From the NCBI RefSeq assembly GCF_003116585.1, contig NZ_QEHM01000004.1:62001-126000 (forward strand): a stretch of 64,000 bases of DNA, read 5' to 3'. Made by a program: the position numbers and the translations under genes. The notes beneath the pieces were generated by a model. It was not told where the DNA came from, did no database searches, and saw only the letters and a program-made list of their open reading frames with translations. The stretch is from Albibacillus kandeliae (lineage in GTDB: Bacteria; Pseudomonadota; Alphaproteobacteria; Rhodobacterales; Rhodobacteraceae). This document shows, one piece after another, positions 56,406 through 64,000 of the stretch (within the stretch, counting starts at the first letter, position 1; every line of letters starts with the position of its first letter).

Positions 56406-56780
56406 ATGGCCGACATGGATAACGTGATTCAGCGCGTGGAAACGGTGCGCGGCCTGATGCGCAGCAAGCTCGGAATTCGGGCCGCCGCCTTCCCCGAAGC
56501 CATGGGCAAGGCGCGGCACCGCCTGCCCCGCCACCTGCGCTCCGAGGGCGCGGCGCTCGCCGATGCCATGCCGATGGCCCACCACCCGAAACTGCGCATG
56601 ACCCTCGACGCCGAGCGCCTCGGCAAGGCCGCAGGCGCGCTTGAGACCCACCTCAAGTCCATCGACCTCGCCGACCGCCGCAAGGGCTTCGTCCTCGGCG
56701 TGCTGGGCACGATGGCCTTCAACATCCTGCTGCTGGCCGCCCTGCTCTTCGCCGTCCTGCGCTGGCGCGGGCTGATCTGA
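56406..56780 (+). CDS. Tail-anchored hypothetical protein
   Basis: The 124-residue protein has a charged helical N-terminal region (IQRVETVRGLMRSKLGIRAA) and a single C-terminal membrane helix (about 96-119, GFVLGVLGTMAFNILLLAAL) ending RWRGLI, so it may be tail-anchored. Not recognised. GAAACGGGGGCGAACG precedes the ATG. Confidence 0.65.
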   Translation: MADMDNVIQRVETVRGLMRSKLGIRAAAFPEAMGKARHRLPRHLRSEGAALADAMPMAHHPKLRMTLDAERLGKAAGALETHLKSIDLADRRKGFVLGVLGTMAFNILLLAALLFAVLRWRGLI

Positions 56781-56781
56781 C

Positions 56782-56955
56782 CTAGCCGGGCAAAGTCAGG
56801 TTCAGCACCATCAGCACGACGGCAACGATCACGGCCGCCGCAAGAATGCGCAGCAGGCGCGTGCTGTTCGCCATGAAGTGAAACTGCCGGAAGGCAGCGA
56901 ACAGAATGACGATCACCCCGGCCGCAGCGGCCAGGTTCCACGCAAGTGACGACAT
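56782..56955 (-). CDS. Small two-helix membrane protein
   Basis: The 57-residue protein has two hydrophobic segments (about 5-22 and 33-54) joined by RQFHFMANSTRLLR. It ends 2 bp from the convergent tail-anchored gene. The start is uncertain: ATG at 56955 gives a compact two-helix protein, while ATG at 56997 adds 14 residues. Neither has a strong ribosome-binding site. Confidence 0.55.
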   Translation of the reverse strand: MSSLAWNLAAAAGVIVILFAAFRQFHFMANSTRLLRILAAAVIVAVVLMVLNLTLPG

Positions 56956-57026
56956 CAGGAGCCCAATCCCAGTTCTTTCCGGGACCAGATCTAGCATGTC
57001 GCGCTGCGGGATACAGCCTGTGACCT

Positions 57027-57170
57027 TGGGGGCGCTGCCCCCGTCGCCGCAAGCGGCGCCTCCCCCGGAGTATTTGTGAAGAAAAGAGGCAGGACGCGCC
57101 CCGCCCTTCTTTTCTTCGAAAGTACTCCGGGGGTGAATTGGCCGCAGGCCAAGAGGGGGCAGCGCCCCCT
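57027..57170. repeat. Bipartite inverted REP-like element, copy B
   Basis: Almost the reverse complement of the element at 34211-34350. The left arm is GGGGGCGCTGCCCCC, a GCCGC-AA-GCGGC hairpin, TCCCCCGGAGTATTTGTGAA and GAAAAGA. The centre is GGCAGGACGCGCCCCGC, and the right arm ends AGGGGGCAGCGCCCCCT. The centre is conserved between copies, so the pair of arms moves as one unit. Confidence 0.85.
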
Positions 57171-57175
57171 GAAAC

Positions 57176-57205
57176 GCAAAACGCCCGGGGCATGACCCCG
57201 GGCGT
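57176..57205 (-). terminator. Intrinsic terminator after glyA
   Basis: On the minus strand ACGCCCGGGG-TCATG-CCCCGGGCGT forms a perfect 10-bp stem followed by TTTGCGTTT. Confidence 0.85.
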
Positions 57206-57227
57206 CCCGTTCAACCGATCCGAGGGA

Positions 57228-58523
57228 TCAGAGGTTGGGGTAGAGCGGGTAGCGGGCGCAGAGCGCGGCGACCTCGGCCTTGACCTTTTCCTCGACCTCG
57301 GCGTTGCCGTCTTCACCGTTGGCGGCGAGACCGTCGACCACTTCGACGATCCAGTCCGCGATCTGGCGGAACTCGGCCTCACCGAAGCCGCGGGTGGTGC
57401 CGGCGGGCGAGCCGAGGCGGATGCCCGAGGTCACGAAGGGCTTTTCCGGGTCGAACGGCACGCCGTTCTTGTTGCAGGTGATGTGAGCGCGGCCCAGTGC
57501 CGCCTCTGCCGCCTTGCCGGTCACGCCCTTGGGGCGCAGGTCGGCGAGGCAGAGGTGGTTGTCGGTGCCGCCCGAGACGACGTTGATGCCGCCCTTCATC
57601 AGCTGGTCGGCCATCGCCGCGGCGTTGGCTTTCACCTGTGCCGCGTATTGCTTGAACTCGGGGCGCAGCGCCTCGCCGAAGGCCACGGCCTTGGCGGCGA
57701 TCACGTGCATCAGCGGGCCGCCCTGCAGGCCGGGGAACACGGCCGAGTTGATCTTCTTGGCGATGTCCTCGTCATTGGTGAGGATCATGCCGCCGCGCGG
57801 GCCGCGGAGCGACTTGTGCGTGGTGGTGGTGACCACGTGGGCGTGCGGCAGCGGAGAGGCATGGACGCCACCGGCCACCAGGCCCGCGATATGGGCCATG
57901 TCCACGTGCAGGTAGGCGCCGACCTCGTCCGCGATCTCGCGGAAGGCGGCCCAGTCCCACTCGCGGCTGTAGGCGGTGCCGCCCGCGAGGATCAGCTTGG
58001 GCTTGTGTTCCAGCGCCTTGGCGCGAACCTCGTCCATGTCCAGCATCTCGTCCTGCTGGCGCACGCCGTAGGACACCACGTTGAACCACTTGCCCGACAT
58101 GTTGACCGGCGAGCCGTGGGTCAGGTGGCCGCCCGAGTTCAGGTCGAGGCCCATGAAGGTGTCGCCGGGCTTCAGCAGCGCGAGGAACACGGCCTGGTTC
58201 ATCTGGGAACCGGAGTTCGGCTGGACGTTGGCGAAGTTGCAGCCGAACAGCTCCTTGGCGCGTTCGATCGCCAGCGTCTCGGCGACGTCGACGTACTGGC
58301 AGCCGCCGTAGTAGCGCTTGCCCGGGTAACCTTCGGCGTACTTGTTGGTCAGGACCGAACCCTGCGCCTGCAGCACGGCGAGGCTGACGATGTTCTCGGA
58401 CGCGATCAGCTCGATCTCGTCGCGCTGGCGGCCGAGTTCGTTGGTGATCGCGCCGAACAGCTCGGGGTCGCGCGAGGAGAGGTCTTCGGTGAAAAAGCCG
58501 TTGTCACGGTGAGGCGCGTTCAT
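57228..58523 (-). CDS. glyA: Serine hydroxymethyltransferase
   Basis: This PLP enzyme interconverts serine and glycine and feeds C1 units into tetrahydrofolate. The 431 residues have the usual landmarks: [25 protein letters not shown], and the PLP-Lys motif [14 protein letters not shown]. The ATG at 58523 is chosen by homology ([11 protein letters not shown]); 66 open codons upstream are the nadK promoter side. It is divergent from nadK. Confidence 0.97.
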   Translation of the reverse strand: MNAPHRDNGFFTEDLSSRDPELFGAITNELGRQRDEIELIASENIVSLAVLQAQGSVLTNKYAEGYPGKRYYGGCQYVDVAETLAIERAKELFGCNFANVQPNSGSQMNQAVFLALLKPGDTFMGLDLNSGGHLTHGSPVNMSGKWFNVVSYGVRQQDEMLDMDEVRAKALEHKPKLILAGGTAYSREWDWAAFREIADEVGAYLHVDMAHIAGLVAGGVHASPLPHAHVVTTTTHKSLRGPRGGMILTNDEDIAKKINSAVFPGLQGGPLMHVIAAKAVAFGEALRPEFKQYAAQVKANAAAMADQLMKGGINVVSGGTDNHLCLADLRPKGVTGKAAEAALGRAHITCNKNGVPFDPEKPFVTSGIRLGSPAGTTRGFGEAEFRQIADWIVEVVDGLAANGEDGNAEVEEKVKAEVAALCARYPLYPNL

Positions 58524-58698
58524 GGCAAGCTCCGGGTTCTGGGGTGACAGCAGAGAATTGGCGCTTCTCCTAAAGGAAACGCGGGAGGCTTGAAAGACCG
58601 TAATACGACGATTCACATCGGCTGCGCGGCGAGTCTGGTCACGGGGGGAAAGGTATGATTGTTTCGGAACCGAATTCGCAGGACCGGAAACCTTTGGG

Positions 58699-59460
58699 AT
58701 GTCCCTGAAAATCGCGTTCATGGCCGGGCGGGCCGCAGTCGCCGAGGAGGCCCGTGTCGTCCTTGTGGAGCGCTATGGCAACGTGCGCCCGGAAGAGGCC
58801 GACATGATCGTGGCGCTGGGGGGCGACGGTTTCATGCTGCGCGCGCTGCACGCGACGCAGGAACTCGATGTGCCGGTCTACGGCATGAACCGGGGCACCG
58901 TGGGCTTCCTGATGAACGAATACTCCGAGACCGACCTGCCCGACCGGCTGCAGGCGGCGGTGGAAGAGGTGATCAACCCGCTGTCGATGCGCACGATGGA
59001 CCAGAACGGCGAGATGCATCGCGCCCTGGCGATCAACGAGGTCTCGCTGCTGCGCGCGGGTCCCCAGGCCGCCAAGCTCCGGATCTCGGTCGACGGGCGC
59101 GTCCGCCTGCCCGAGCTCGTCTGCGACGGCGCGCTGGTCGCCACCCCGGCGGGCTCCACCGCCTACAACTACTCGGCGCACGGGCCGATCCTGCCGATCG
59201 GTGCGGACGTGCTGGCGCTGACCGCCATCGCGGCCTTCCGGCCCCGACGCTGGCGCGGCGCGCTGCTGCCCAAGACCGCCGAGGTCAGGTTCGACGTGAT
59301 CGAGGCCGACAAGCGCCCGGTGATGGCCGATGCCGATTCGATCTCGATCGACAACATCGACTGGGTCGAGATCCATTCCGAGCCCACCATCAAGCACCGC
59401 ATTCTCTTCGACCCCGGACACGGGCTCGAAGAGCGGCTGATCTCGGAACAATTCAACTGA
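58699..59460 (+). CDS. nadK: NAD kinase
   Basis: This enzyme phosphorylates NAD to NADP. The 253-residue protein carries the GGDG motif (ALGGDGFML), the NE/S motif region ([23 protein letters not shown]) and [15 protein letters not shown]. It has the short alphaproteobacterial form without an N-terminal extension. The ATG at 58699 is preceded by AAACCTTTGGG. Confidence 0.95.
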   Translation: MSLKIAFMAGRAAVAEEARVVLVERYGNVRPEEADMIVALGGDGFMLRALHATQELDVPVYGMNRGTVGFLMNEYSETDLPDRLQAAVEEVINPLSMRTMDQNGEMHRALAINEVSLLRAGPQAAKLRISVDGRVRLPELVCDGALVATPAGSTAYNYSAHGPILPIGADVLALTAIAAFRPRRWRGALLPKTAEVRFDVIEADKRPVMADADSISIDNIDWVEIHSEPTIKHRILFDPGHGLEERLISEQFN

Positions 59461-60251
59461 CGGGCGATCCACTCGCCACGCAAATGCCCGAAAAAGACCT
59501 CCGGCGTTTCGTCAATTTTTCATGGTTGGCGAGGATAAACGGGTCAACGGAGTCGGCTCAGGGTCATCACTGCTTGCCCCCTTGGTCACCGATCCCCAGG
59601 TGCGTGTTCCCGCACTCCGCGTAGGGTAAGAGTCCGCCTGTTACGCAACCTGACGGCGAGCGTGGTGCCCCCGGCGCCATGCTCGCCTATCCACATAGAA
59701 TTCTTGGATTTTTCACACCAATGTGACTCAGTTCACTTACCCCTGCGACTATACTGAGTACGACGCGAGTGGCCGTATTAAAGGCCCTTCGGGTGAGTGG
59801 CCCGAAGTGAGTGAGTGCAAATCTAACGAGTGATGCGGTAAAGCTGATCTGCGGGCGCGGGGCCACGGCCTCGTGTCCGCAATTTCACATCTCCCCCGCG
59901 CTCCCCCCACAAAAACCTCTCCCCCTGTGAAGCGGTTCACAGACCGGGTAGCGCCGACCGTGCGATACCGGCAGCAGGCTGAGATTACAGCCTGCCTTAA
60001 GTACCCGACCGGAGACGGAAGTGGCGTAAAGAGTTTGGCCGGTCGCGTAACCAGTGTTTCAGAACCGTCTCCGCGGGCGCAGGGTCACCTCCTTGCGCCC
60101 GCAATTGTTCCCTGAGCACGGCAGAGACCTTCCTAGTTGTGTCACCCCACATGACTTCAACCTAAAGTTGTGATACCGTCGCCCCCGAGGCGTACCGCAT
60201 TTTCAGCGCCTTGAGTTTTTCAAAGTCACATTGTCAGCAAGGAGTTTGGCC
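59461..60251. other. Long gene-free region with many stem-loops
   Basis: This 791-bp gap between nadK and the peroxidase gene holds no ORF with a start signal. It is less GC-rich in parts (59695-59760 and 60120-60250) and otherwise contains a series of strong hairpins between 59655 and 60102, listed as a candidate RNA. The last 120 bp lead into the peroxidase gene, whose AAGGAG lies 7 nt before its ATG. Confidence 0.7.
59655..60102 (+). ncRNA. Candidate structured RNA (several hairpins)
   Basis: Six stems are visible: 59655-59687 (15 bp, two G.U, CCC loop); 59787-59807 (CTTCGGG/CCCGAAG); 59851-59880 (13 bp with G.U pairs); 59925-59942 (CTGTGAA/TTCACAG); 59974-59995 (GCAGGCTG/CAGCCTGC) inside an outer CGGGTA/TACCCG pair at 59945/60002; and 60073-60102 (12 bp, loop TCACCT). 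GGAGACGG (60011) can also pair with CCGTCTCC (60065), and CGACCGG (60006) with CCGGTCG (60039). Strand, ends and unity of the transcript are unproven. It does not match RNase P, SRP RNA or tmRNA signatures. Confidence 0.35.
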
Positions 60252-61739
60252 ATGGCACACGGTGCCTCGCATCTCGATATCCTAGCCCCTCGTTCCAAGT
60301 TCTATCACGGCCCGTTTGGCCGCATGTTCCCCGAGCTCACGCCATGGGAGCCGGGCGACACCGACCTTGGCAAGGTCGCCAACGACCTCATGGTCGAACT
60401 GCCCGGGGTTCTGCCGGGCGACATCGCCGGGGACCCGGACAAGATCAAGGAACTGGAGGAAACCTTCAGCTCGAAGATCCCCGCCGGCTATACCTATTTC
60501 GGCCAGTTCATCGACCATGACATCACCTTCGACCCCACCTCGTCGCTGATGCGCAAGAACGACCCCAACGGCCTGCTGAACTTCCGTACCCCCCGTCTGG
60601 ACCTCGACAACCTCTACGGCATGGGGCCCGACGACCAGCCCTACCTCTACAGCTCCGCCGACAAGGCAAAGATGGCCCTCGGTGCGGTCGATGGGCACCC
60701 GGAGCTGCCCGACCTGCCCCGCTTCGACGGCCGCGCCCTGATCGGCGACATGCGGAACGACGAGAACTCCATCGTCAGCCAACTGCAGATGGCCTTCCTG
60801 CTGGCGCACAACACGCTGGTCGACCGCGCCCGGGCCGCGCACCCCGATGCCGACACCAAGACCGTGTTCGAGATTGCGCGGAAGACGTTGCGCTGGCTCT
60901 ACCAGTACATCGTCTGGAACGACTTCATCCGGCGCATCGCCATCGACGAGGTCTACAAGTGCGCCCTCAAGCTCGAGAAGAAATGCGGCGGTCGTCAGGC
61001 ATGGGACTGCGGGCTGGACGACCTGTTCAGTTGGAAGAACCAGCCCTTCATGCCGGTCGAGTTCTCGGTCGCGGCCTATCGCTTCGGGCACTCGATGGTG
61101 CGCAACGCCTACCAGACCAACCAGGTCAGGGGCGTGGGCGTCTTTGCCCCGATCTTCGACAATTCGCCCGGCACCACCGGCAACGACCTGCGCGGGTTCC
61201 GCCCGATGGAGCAGAACAACTGCATCCAATGGGACTGGTTCCTGCAGATGGAAAGCTCGCTCGCCAATTTCGGCTTCCCGCAGATGGCCCGCAAGATCGA
61301 CACCAAGCTCAGCAACGCGCTGTCGTTCCTCTTCGAAGGGGCGGCAGGCGATCCGCTGAACGTGCTGGCGCTGCGCAACCTGATGCGCGGCATCTCCTTC
61401 GATCTGCCCTCCGGCACCTCGGTCGCGCGCAAGCTGTGCATCAAGCCGCTGGAACTCGACGAATGCGAGCCAGACGCGCTCTGGTACTACATCCTGCGCG
61501 AGGCGCAGGGGAACGGCGGAAACACGCTGGGCCGGGTGGGGTCCATCATCGTCTGTGCCGTTTTCGCGGGCCTGCTGAAGGGCGATCCCGGCTCCTTCTT
61601 CAACCTCGATCCGTGCTGGACACCCAAGGATGATCCTCTCCTGAAGGACGGCGAAGACAACCGCGACGACCCGTCCTGGACCCTGCCGGCCATAATCCGC
61701 TTGGCTGGCCTCAAAGCCAACGGAATCGGGCTCGCCTGA
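60252..61739 (+). CDS. Animal-type haem peroxidase family protein
   Basis: The 495-residue protein belongs to the peroxidase-cyclooxygenase (An_peroxidase) superfamily. The distal His lies in GYTYFGQFIDHDITFD and the proximal His in AAYRFGHSMVRNAY, both at the expected spacing, with the catalytic Arg expected near the middle. There is no N-terminal signal peptide and no tandem beta-propeller or calcium-repeat tail, so this is a compact stand-alone form. AAGGAG precedes the ATG at 60252. The physiological substrate is unknown. Confidence 0.9.
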   Translation: MAHGASHLDILAPRSKFYHGPFGRMFPELTPWEPGDTDLGKVANDLMVELPGVLPGDIAGDPDKIKELEETFSSKIPAGYTYFGQFIDHDITFDPTSSLMRKNDPNGLLNFRTPRLDLDNLYGMGPDDQPYLYSSADKAKMALGAVDGHPELPDLPRFDGRALIGDMRNDENSIVSQLQMAFLLAHNTLVDRARAAHPDADTKTVFEIARKTLRWLYQYIVWNDFIRRIAIDEVYKCALKLEKKCGGRQAWDCGLDDLFSWKNQPFMPVEFSVAAYRFGHSMVRNAYQTNQVRGVGVFAPIFDNSPGTTGNDLRGFRPMEQNNCIQWDWFLQMESSLANFGFPQMARKIDTKLSNALSFLFEGAAGDPLNVLALRNLMRGISFDLPSGTSVARKLCIKPLELDECEPDALWYYILREAQGNGGNTLGRVGSIIVCAVFAGLLKGDPGSFFNLDPCWTPKDDPLLKDGEDNRDDPSWTLPAIIRLAGLKANGIGLA

Positions 61740-61854
61740 TGCTGAGTTGATCGCTTCCAGAGGGAACGACCCGGCGGTGCGGCGCGTTGATATGTCGAGC
61801 CGCCGGTGATCAACGCCGGACGTCTCGGTCAATAGTACTCAGAGGAGAGTGACG

Positions 61855-62064
61855 ATGAACTGGGATATCGTTGAAGGCAACTGGAAGCAGCTTAAAGGGT
61901 CGGTCCAGGAGAAATGGGGCGACCTCACAAATGACGATCTGGACCGCGTCCAGGGCAACCGCCAAAAGCTGGCGGGCCTGATCCAGGAGAAATACGGCCT
62001 GGCCAAGGATGAGGCCGAGCGCCAGATCGACGACTTCGCGGCAGCACAGAAAGAAACGCTGTAA
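61855..62064 (+). CDS. CsbD family stress protein
   Basis: The 69-residue CsbD-like protein is a small helical stress-response protein common in proteobacteria. Family features are [29 protein letters not shown] and GLIQEKYG. The ATG at 61855 follows GAGGAGAGTGACG; a GTG two codons earlier is part of that ribosome-binding region. It ends at its own terminator. Confidence 0.93.
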   Translation: MNWDIVEGNWKQLKGSVQEKWGDLTNDDLDRVQGNRQKLAGLIQEKYGLAKDEAERQIDDFAAAQKETL

Positions 62065-62085
62065 GCTCCGCCACGAGATTCAGGG

Positions 62086-62123
62086 GGAAGGCGCGGGAGA
62101 ACCCTCCCGCGCCTTCCTTCTTG
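62086..62123 (+). terminator. Intrinsic terminator after csbD gene
   Basis: GGAAGGCGCGGGAG-AACC-CTCCCGCGCCTTCC is a perfect 14-bp stem followed by TTCTTGT. It also faces the end of the convergent dioxygenase gene. Confidence 0.88.
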
Positions 62124-62129
62124 TCTCCT

Positions 62130-63125
62130 TCAGCGGTGCCGCTCGATCCCCCGGAACTCCACGAAACTCGACATGTGGTTCCACAGGAAATCGCCGTAGA
62201 GGAACGGCTCGAACGGTGCGATCCCCGGCAGCGGCAGCGGTTCGATCCGCGCATCCACCGCAGGCTCGTAGAAGAACGGCACCGAGCAGCGTTCGCGCAA
62301 CCCGCCCAGCACGCGATGGCGCGTGGCCCGGACCCGGCCACCGGTCCATTGTTCCAGCAACTGCCCAAAGTTCACCGCCAGCCCCTCGGCGATCGGCGGC
62401 ACGTCGATCCAGCGGCCATCCTCGGTCTCGGCCTGCAATCCGCCGTTGTCATCCTGCCAGAGCAGGGTGATGAACCCCGAGTCGGTATGGGCCGCACCGA
62501 CGATCCAGCGCGGGTCGTCCGAGCCGGAACGGACGGTATCCAGATCGGCGGGCAGGGATTCCGGCGGGCGCTCGGGATAGCGGATCATCCGCAGGGTCGA
62601 ATTCGATGCCTTGAACAGCGGTGTCATCAACTGCGGATCCAGCCCCATCCCGCGGGCCAAACCGGCAAGGATCGCCTGCCCCAGCCGCTCCATCGCGGCG
62701 TAGTAATCCGCGACCGCCGCCCGCCAGTCCGGCGCGTCCTCGGGCCAGGGGGTCGGCTCCAGCAGCGGATCGCCACTGTCCGACACGCGGGTGGCATCGA
62801 CGGCGTCAGCGCCGATATCAATGCCTTCCTTGTAAGTCTGCGTGCCCGGGGTCAGCGGAAAGTAACCCCGGTAGACGTTATCATGCTCTGGAACGTACTT
62901 GCGGCGGGACAGCTGCCGCTTCGCCTCTTCCGGAAGTGCGAAGAAGGCGAGGATGCGCTCCCGCATGTCCGGCGCGAGGCCCAGCGCCTCGTCCACGTGC
63001 GAGAGCCGCATGAATCCGGCACCCTCGGCCGCACGCGCCAGTTCAGTGTCCGTCGCGGTGCCGGCCATCATGATCAGCCGGGCGTCGATGATGGGAATAT
63101 CGGGGATCAGGTCGGCGTCTTTCAT
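62130..63125 (-). CDS. 2-oxoglutarate/Fe(II) dioxygenase, isopenicillin N synthase family
   Basis: The 331-residue non-haem iron oxygenase has the N-terminal DIOX_N pattern (DIPIIDARLI, GFMRLSHVD) and the facial triad HTD (AAHTDSGFITLLWQ) with a distal His in RATRHRVLG. The Arg-x-Ser 2-oxoglutarate contact is seen as RCSVPFF. The substrate is unknown. It is divergent from a LysR regulator gene with a dyad between them, so it is a likely target of that regulator. Confidence 0.9.
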   Translation of the reverse strand: MKDADLIPDIPIIDARLIMMAGTATDTELARAAEGAGFMRLSHVDEALGLAPDMRERILAFFALPEEAKRQLSRRKYVPEHDNVYRGYFPLTPGTQTYKEGIDIGADAVDATRVSDSGDPLLEPTPWPEDAPDWRAAVADYYAAMERLGQAILAGLARGMGLDPQLMTPLFKASNSTLRMIRYPERPPESLPADLDTVRSGSDDPRWIVGAAHTDSGFITLLWQDDNGGLQAETEDGRWIDVPPIAEGLAVNFGQLLEQWTGGRVRATRHRVLGGLRERCSVPFFYEPAVDARIEPLPLPGIAPFEPFLYGDFLWNHMSSFVEFRGIERHR

Positions 63126-63185
63126 GGTCGTGATGTCCTGAGCATGTCGGGCTGCGTTGCCGGGGACGAGCCTATTTGCTAACCT

Positions 63186-63211
63186 GAGATTATCAAATAT
63201 CAGAAAATCTC
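63186..63211. promoter_or_regulatory. Dyad in the dioxygenase/LysR divergent promoter
   Basis: GAGATT (63186-63191) and AATCTC (63206-63211) form an inverted repeat with 14 bp between, in an AT-rich patch only 24 bp from the LysR start. LysR-type regulators commonly bind such T-N11-A type dyads in divergent promoters. Confidence 0.5.
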
Positions 63212-63234
63212 ATGGATTTTGATGACTCCTGATC

Positions 63235-64000
63235 ATGCATAGACGTCTCTTGGACCGGATGTCGCTCGACGCCTTCCGCGTGTTCGAGGCCGCCGCGCGC
63301 CACATGAACTTCAGCGCCGCGGCGCGCGAGTTGCTGGTGACACAGGCAGCGGTCAGCCGGCGCATCCAGAAGCTCGAGACAGACCTTCAGGCCGACCTCT
63401 TCATTCGCGAAGGTCGGCGCCTCGAACTGACCCCCAAGGGCGAAACGCTCTACCGGCGCACACAGGCCGCGCTCGACTTCCTGTCGGAGGGGCTCGGGGA
63501 AATCCTGCCAAGGGAAGCGCCCGCCTCGGTGGTGATCGCCGCCAGCGGCTCGATCTCGCATCTCTGGCTCAGCCGGACCCTGCGCGGCTATGTCCTCGCC
63601 CGGCCGGACGAGGACGTGCGCCTCGTCACCTCCGACAAGGGCAGCGACCTGTCGGCGGACACCAATGACCTGACCGTCCTCTACAGCCTCGGCGCCCACC
63701 CCGACTGGGCCCTGACCCCGCTGCTGCAGGAGAGGTTGATCCCGGTCGCCGCCCCGGACTACCTGTCGCGTCTCGCCCCGGGCCGCGCCCCCGAAGACCT
63801 CGGGGCGAACGAGATCGCCGCGATGACGCTGTTCGACTATGCAAGGGTCAACGCCTACTGGCGCTCGCTCAGGGACTGGTTCCAGTGGCAGGGGATCGCG
63901 CCCAACCGGGTGCGCCCGCGCGTGGTCTTTCCCACCTACCCGATGGCCGTCGACGCGGCCCTGTCCGGCGAAGGCGTCATGCTGGGCAGCCAGGAACTTC
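63235..64000 (+). CDS. LysR-family transcriptional regulator (3' end outside window)
   Basis: The visible 255 codons start MHRRLLDRMSLDAFRVFEAA. The winged HTH occupies about residues 10-70 (NFSAAARELLVTQAAVSRRI), followed by the start of a periplasmic-binding-protein-like effector domain resembling the GcvA group. The ATG at 63235 is used; the ATG at 63259 is an alternative. The gene is still open at the right edge. It is divergent from the dioxygenase gene. Confidence 0.92.
   Translation, partial: MHRRLLDRMSLDAFRVFEAAARHMNFSAAARELLVTQAAVSRRIQKLETDLQADLFIREGRRLELTPKGETLYRRTQAALDFLSEGLGEILPREAPASVVIAASGSISHLWLSRTLRGYVLARPDEDVRLVTSDKGSDLSADTNDLTVLYSLGAHPDWALTPLLQERLIPVAAPDYLSRLAPGRAPEDLGANEIAAMTLFDYARVNAYWRSLRDWFQWQGIAPNRVRPRVVFPTYPMAVDAALSGEGVMLGSQEL

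Noticed and set aside
59970-60036. Possible TPP riboswitch, suggested by CTGAGATTA and a later ACCCG
   Set aside because: The downstream GAACCTGAT and TAATACC blocks of the THI element are missing, CTGAGATTA overlaps an ordinary 8-bp hairpin, and the next gene is a peroxidase with no thiamine link.
59873-60115. 80-codon open frame in the structured intergenic region
   Set aside because: It crosses several perfect hairpins and has no start signal; the structure is better explained by RNA or regulation.

Overview
This 64 kb window is chromosomal, GC-rich sequence from an alphaproteobacterium, most likely a marine member of the Rhodobacterales (Roseobacter group / Paracoccaceae). That placement rests on gene content: a PhaR-type polyhydroxyalkanoate (PHA) locus with CTGC-N3-GCAG operators, a two-subunit XdhAB xanthine dehydrogenase, a DMGDH-type flavoprotein, a VPLPA-CTERM protein, a standalone Hint protein and an XpaC/TelA block. 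Small GC-rich palindromic repeats that end in CTCCGG..AGTATTT..AAGAAAAG also recur through the window. I cannot name the genus. No tRNA, rRNA operon, prophage, insertion sequence or CRISPR array was seen.

Layout. 1-3841: PHA storage (phasin, synthase, and a divergent depolymerase). 3868-10950: DUF6151 protein, a chemoreceptor with a disturbed start, an alpha/beta hydrolase, a DJ-1/PfpI protein, a cold-shock protein and thrS. 11126-11875: map. 12270-21708: a purine block, xdhABC followed by a complete BMP-type nucleoside ABC transporter. 21855-25950: methyltransferase, RidA, and a translationally coupled aldo/keto reductase, DAO oxidoreductase and DUF938 trio. 25958-30820: Hint protein, VPLPA-CTERM protein, dimethylglycine dehydrogenase-like protein and RNase P RNA. 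30891-35603: AmpD-type amidase, excalibur lipoprotein, gatCA, a UPF0173 hydrolase and tadA. 35667-36590: rluB.

36698-43473 is a co-directional block: a 29-residue membrane peptide, xpaC, telA, a DUF2927 lipoprotein, an SPFH-GYF protein, a zinc-ribbon membrane protein and a membrane protein with a degenerate M48-like region. I infer a membrane-stress module; it is the best candidate here for an undescribed multi-gene system. 43479-48321: SPOR protein, then the pyrimidine salvage operon cdd-deoA-deoB-upp. 48435-58523: a VOC-bicupin protein, maeB behind a perfect 18-bp palindrome, acyP, lepA, several small membrane proteins, a YbfF-type hydrolase and glyA. 58699-59460: nadK. 59461-60251: about 790 bp without a gene but with six strong stem-loops, a candidate structured RNA. 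60252-64000: an animal-type haem peroxidase, CsbD, a 2OG-Fe(II)/IPNS-family dioxygenase and a divergent LysR regulator cut by the window end.

Most unusual observations: a REP-like palindromic element read in frame inside xdhB; two 140-bp bipartite copies of the same repeat family in opposite orientation; the structured intergenic RNA region, one of whose hairpins carries an anti-Shine-Dalgarno loop; a chemoreceptor whose well-placed start codon is one base out of frame; and the XpaC/TelA/SPFH/zinc-ribbon block.
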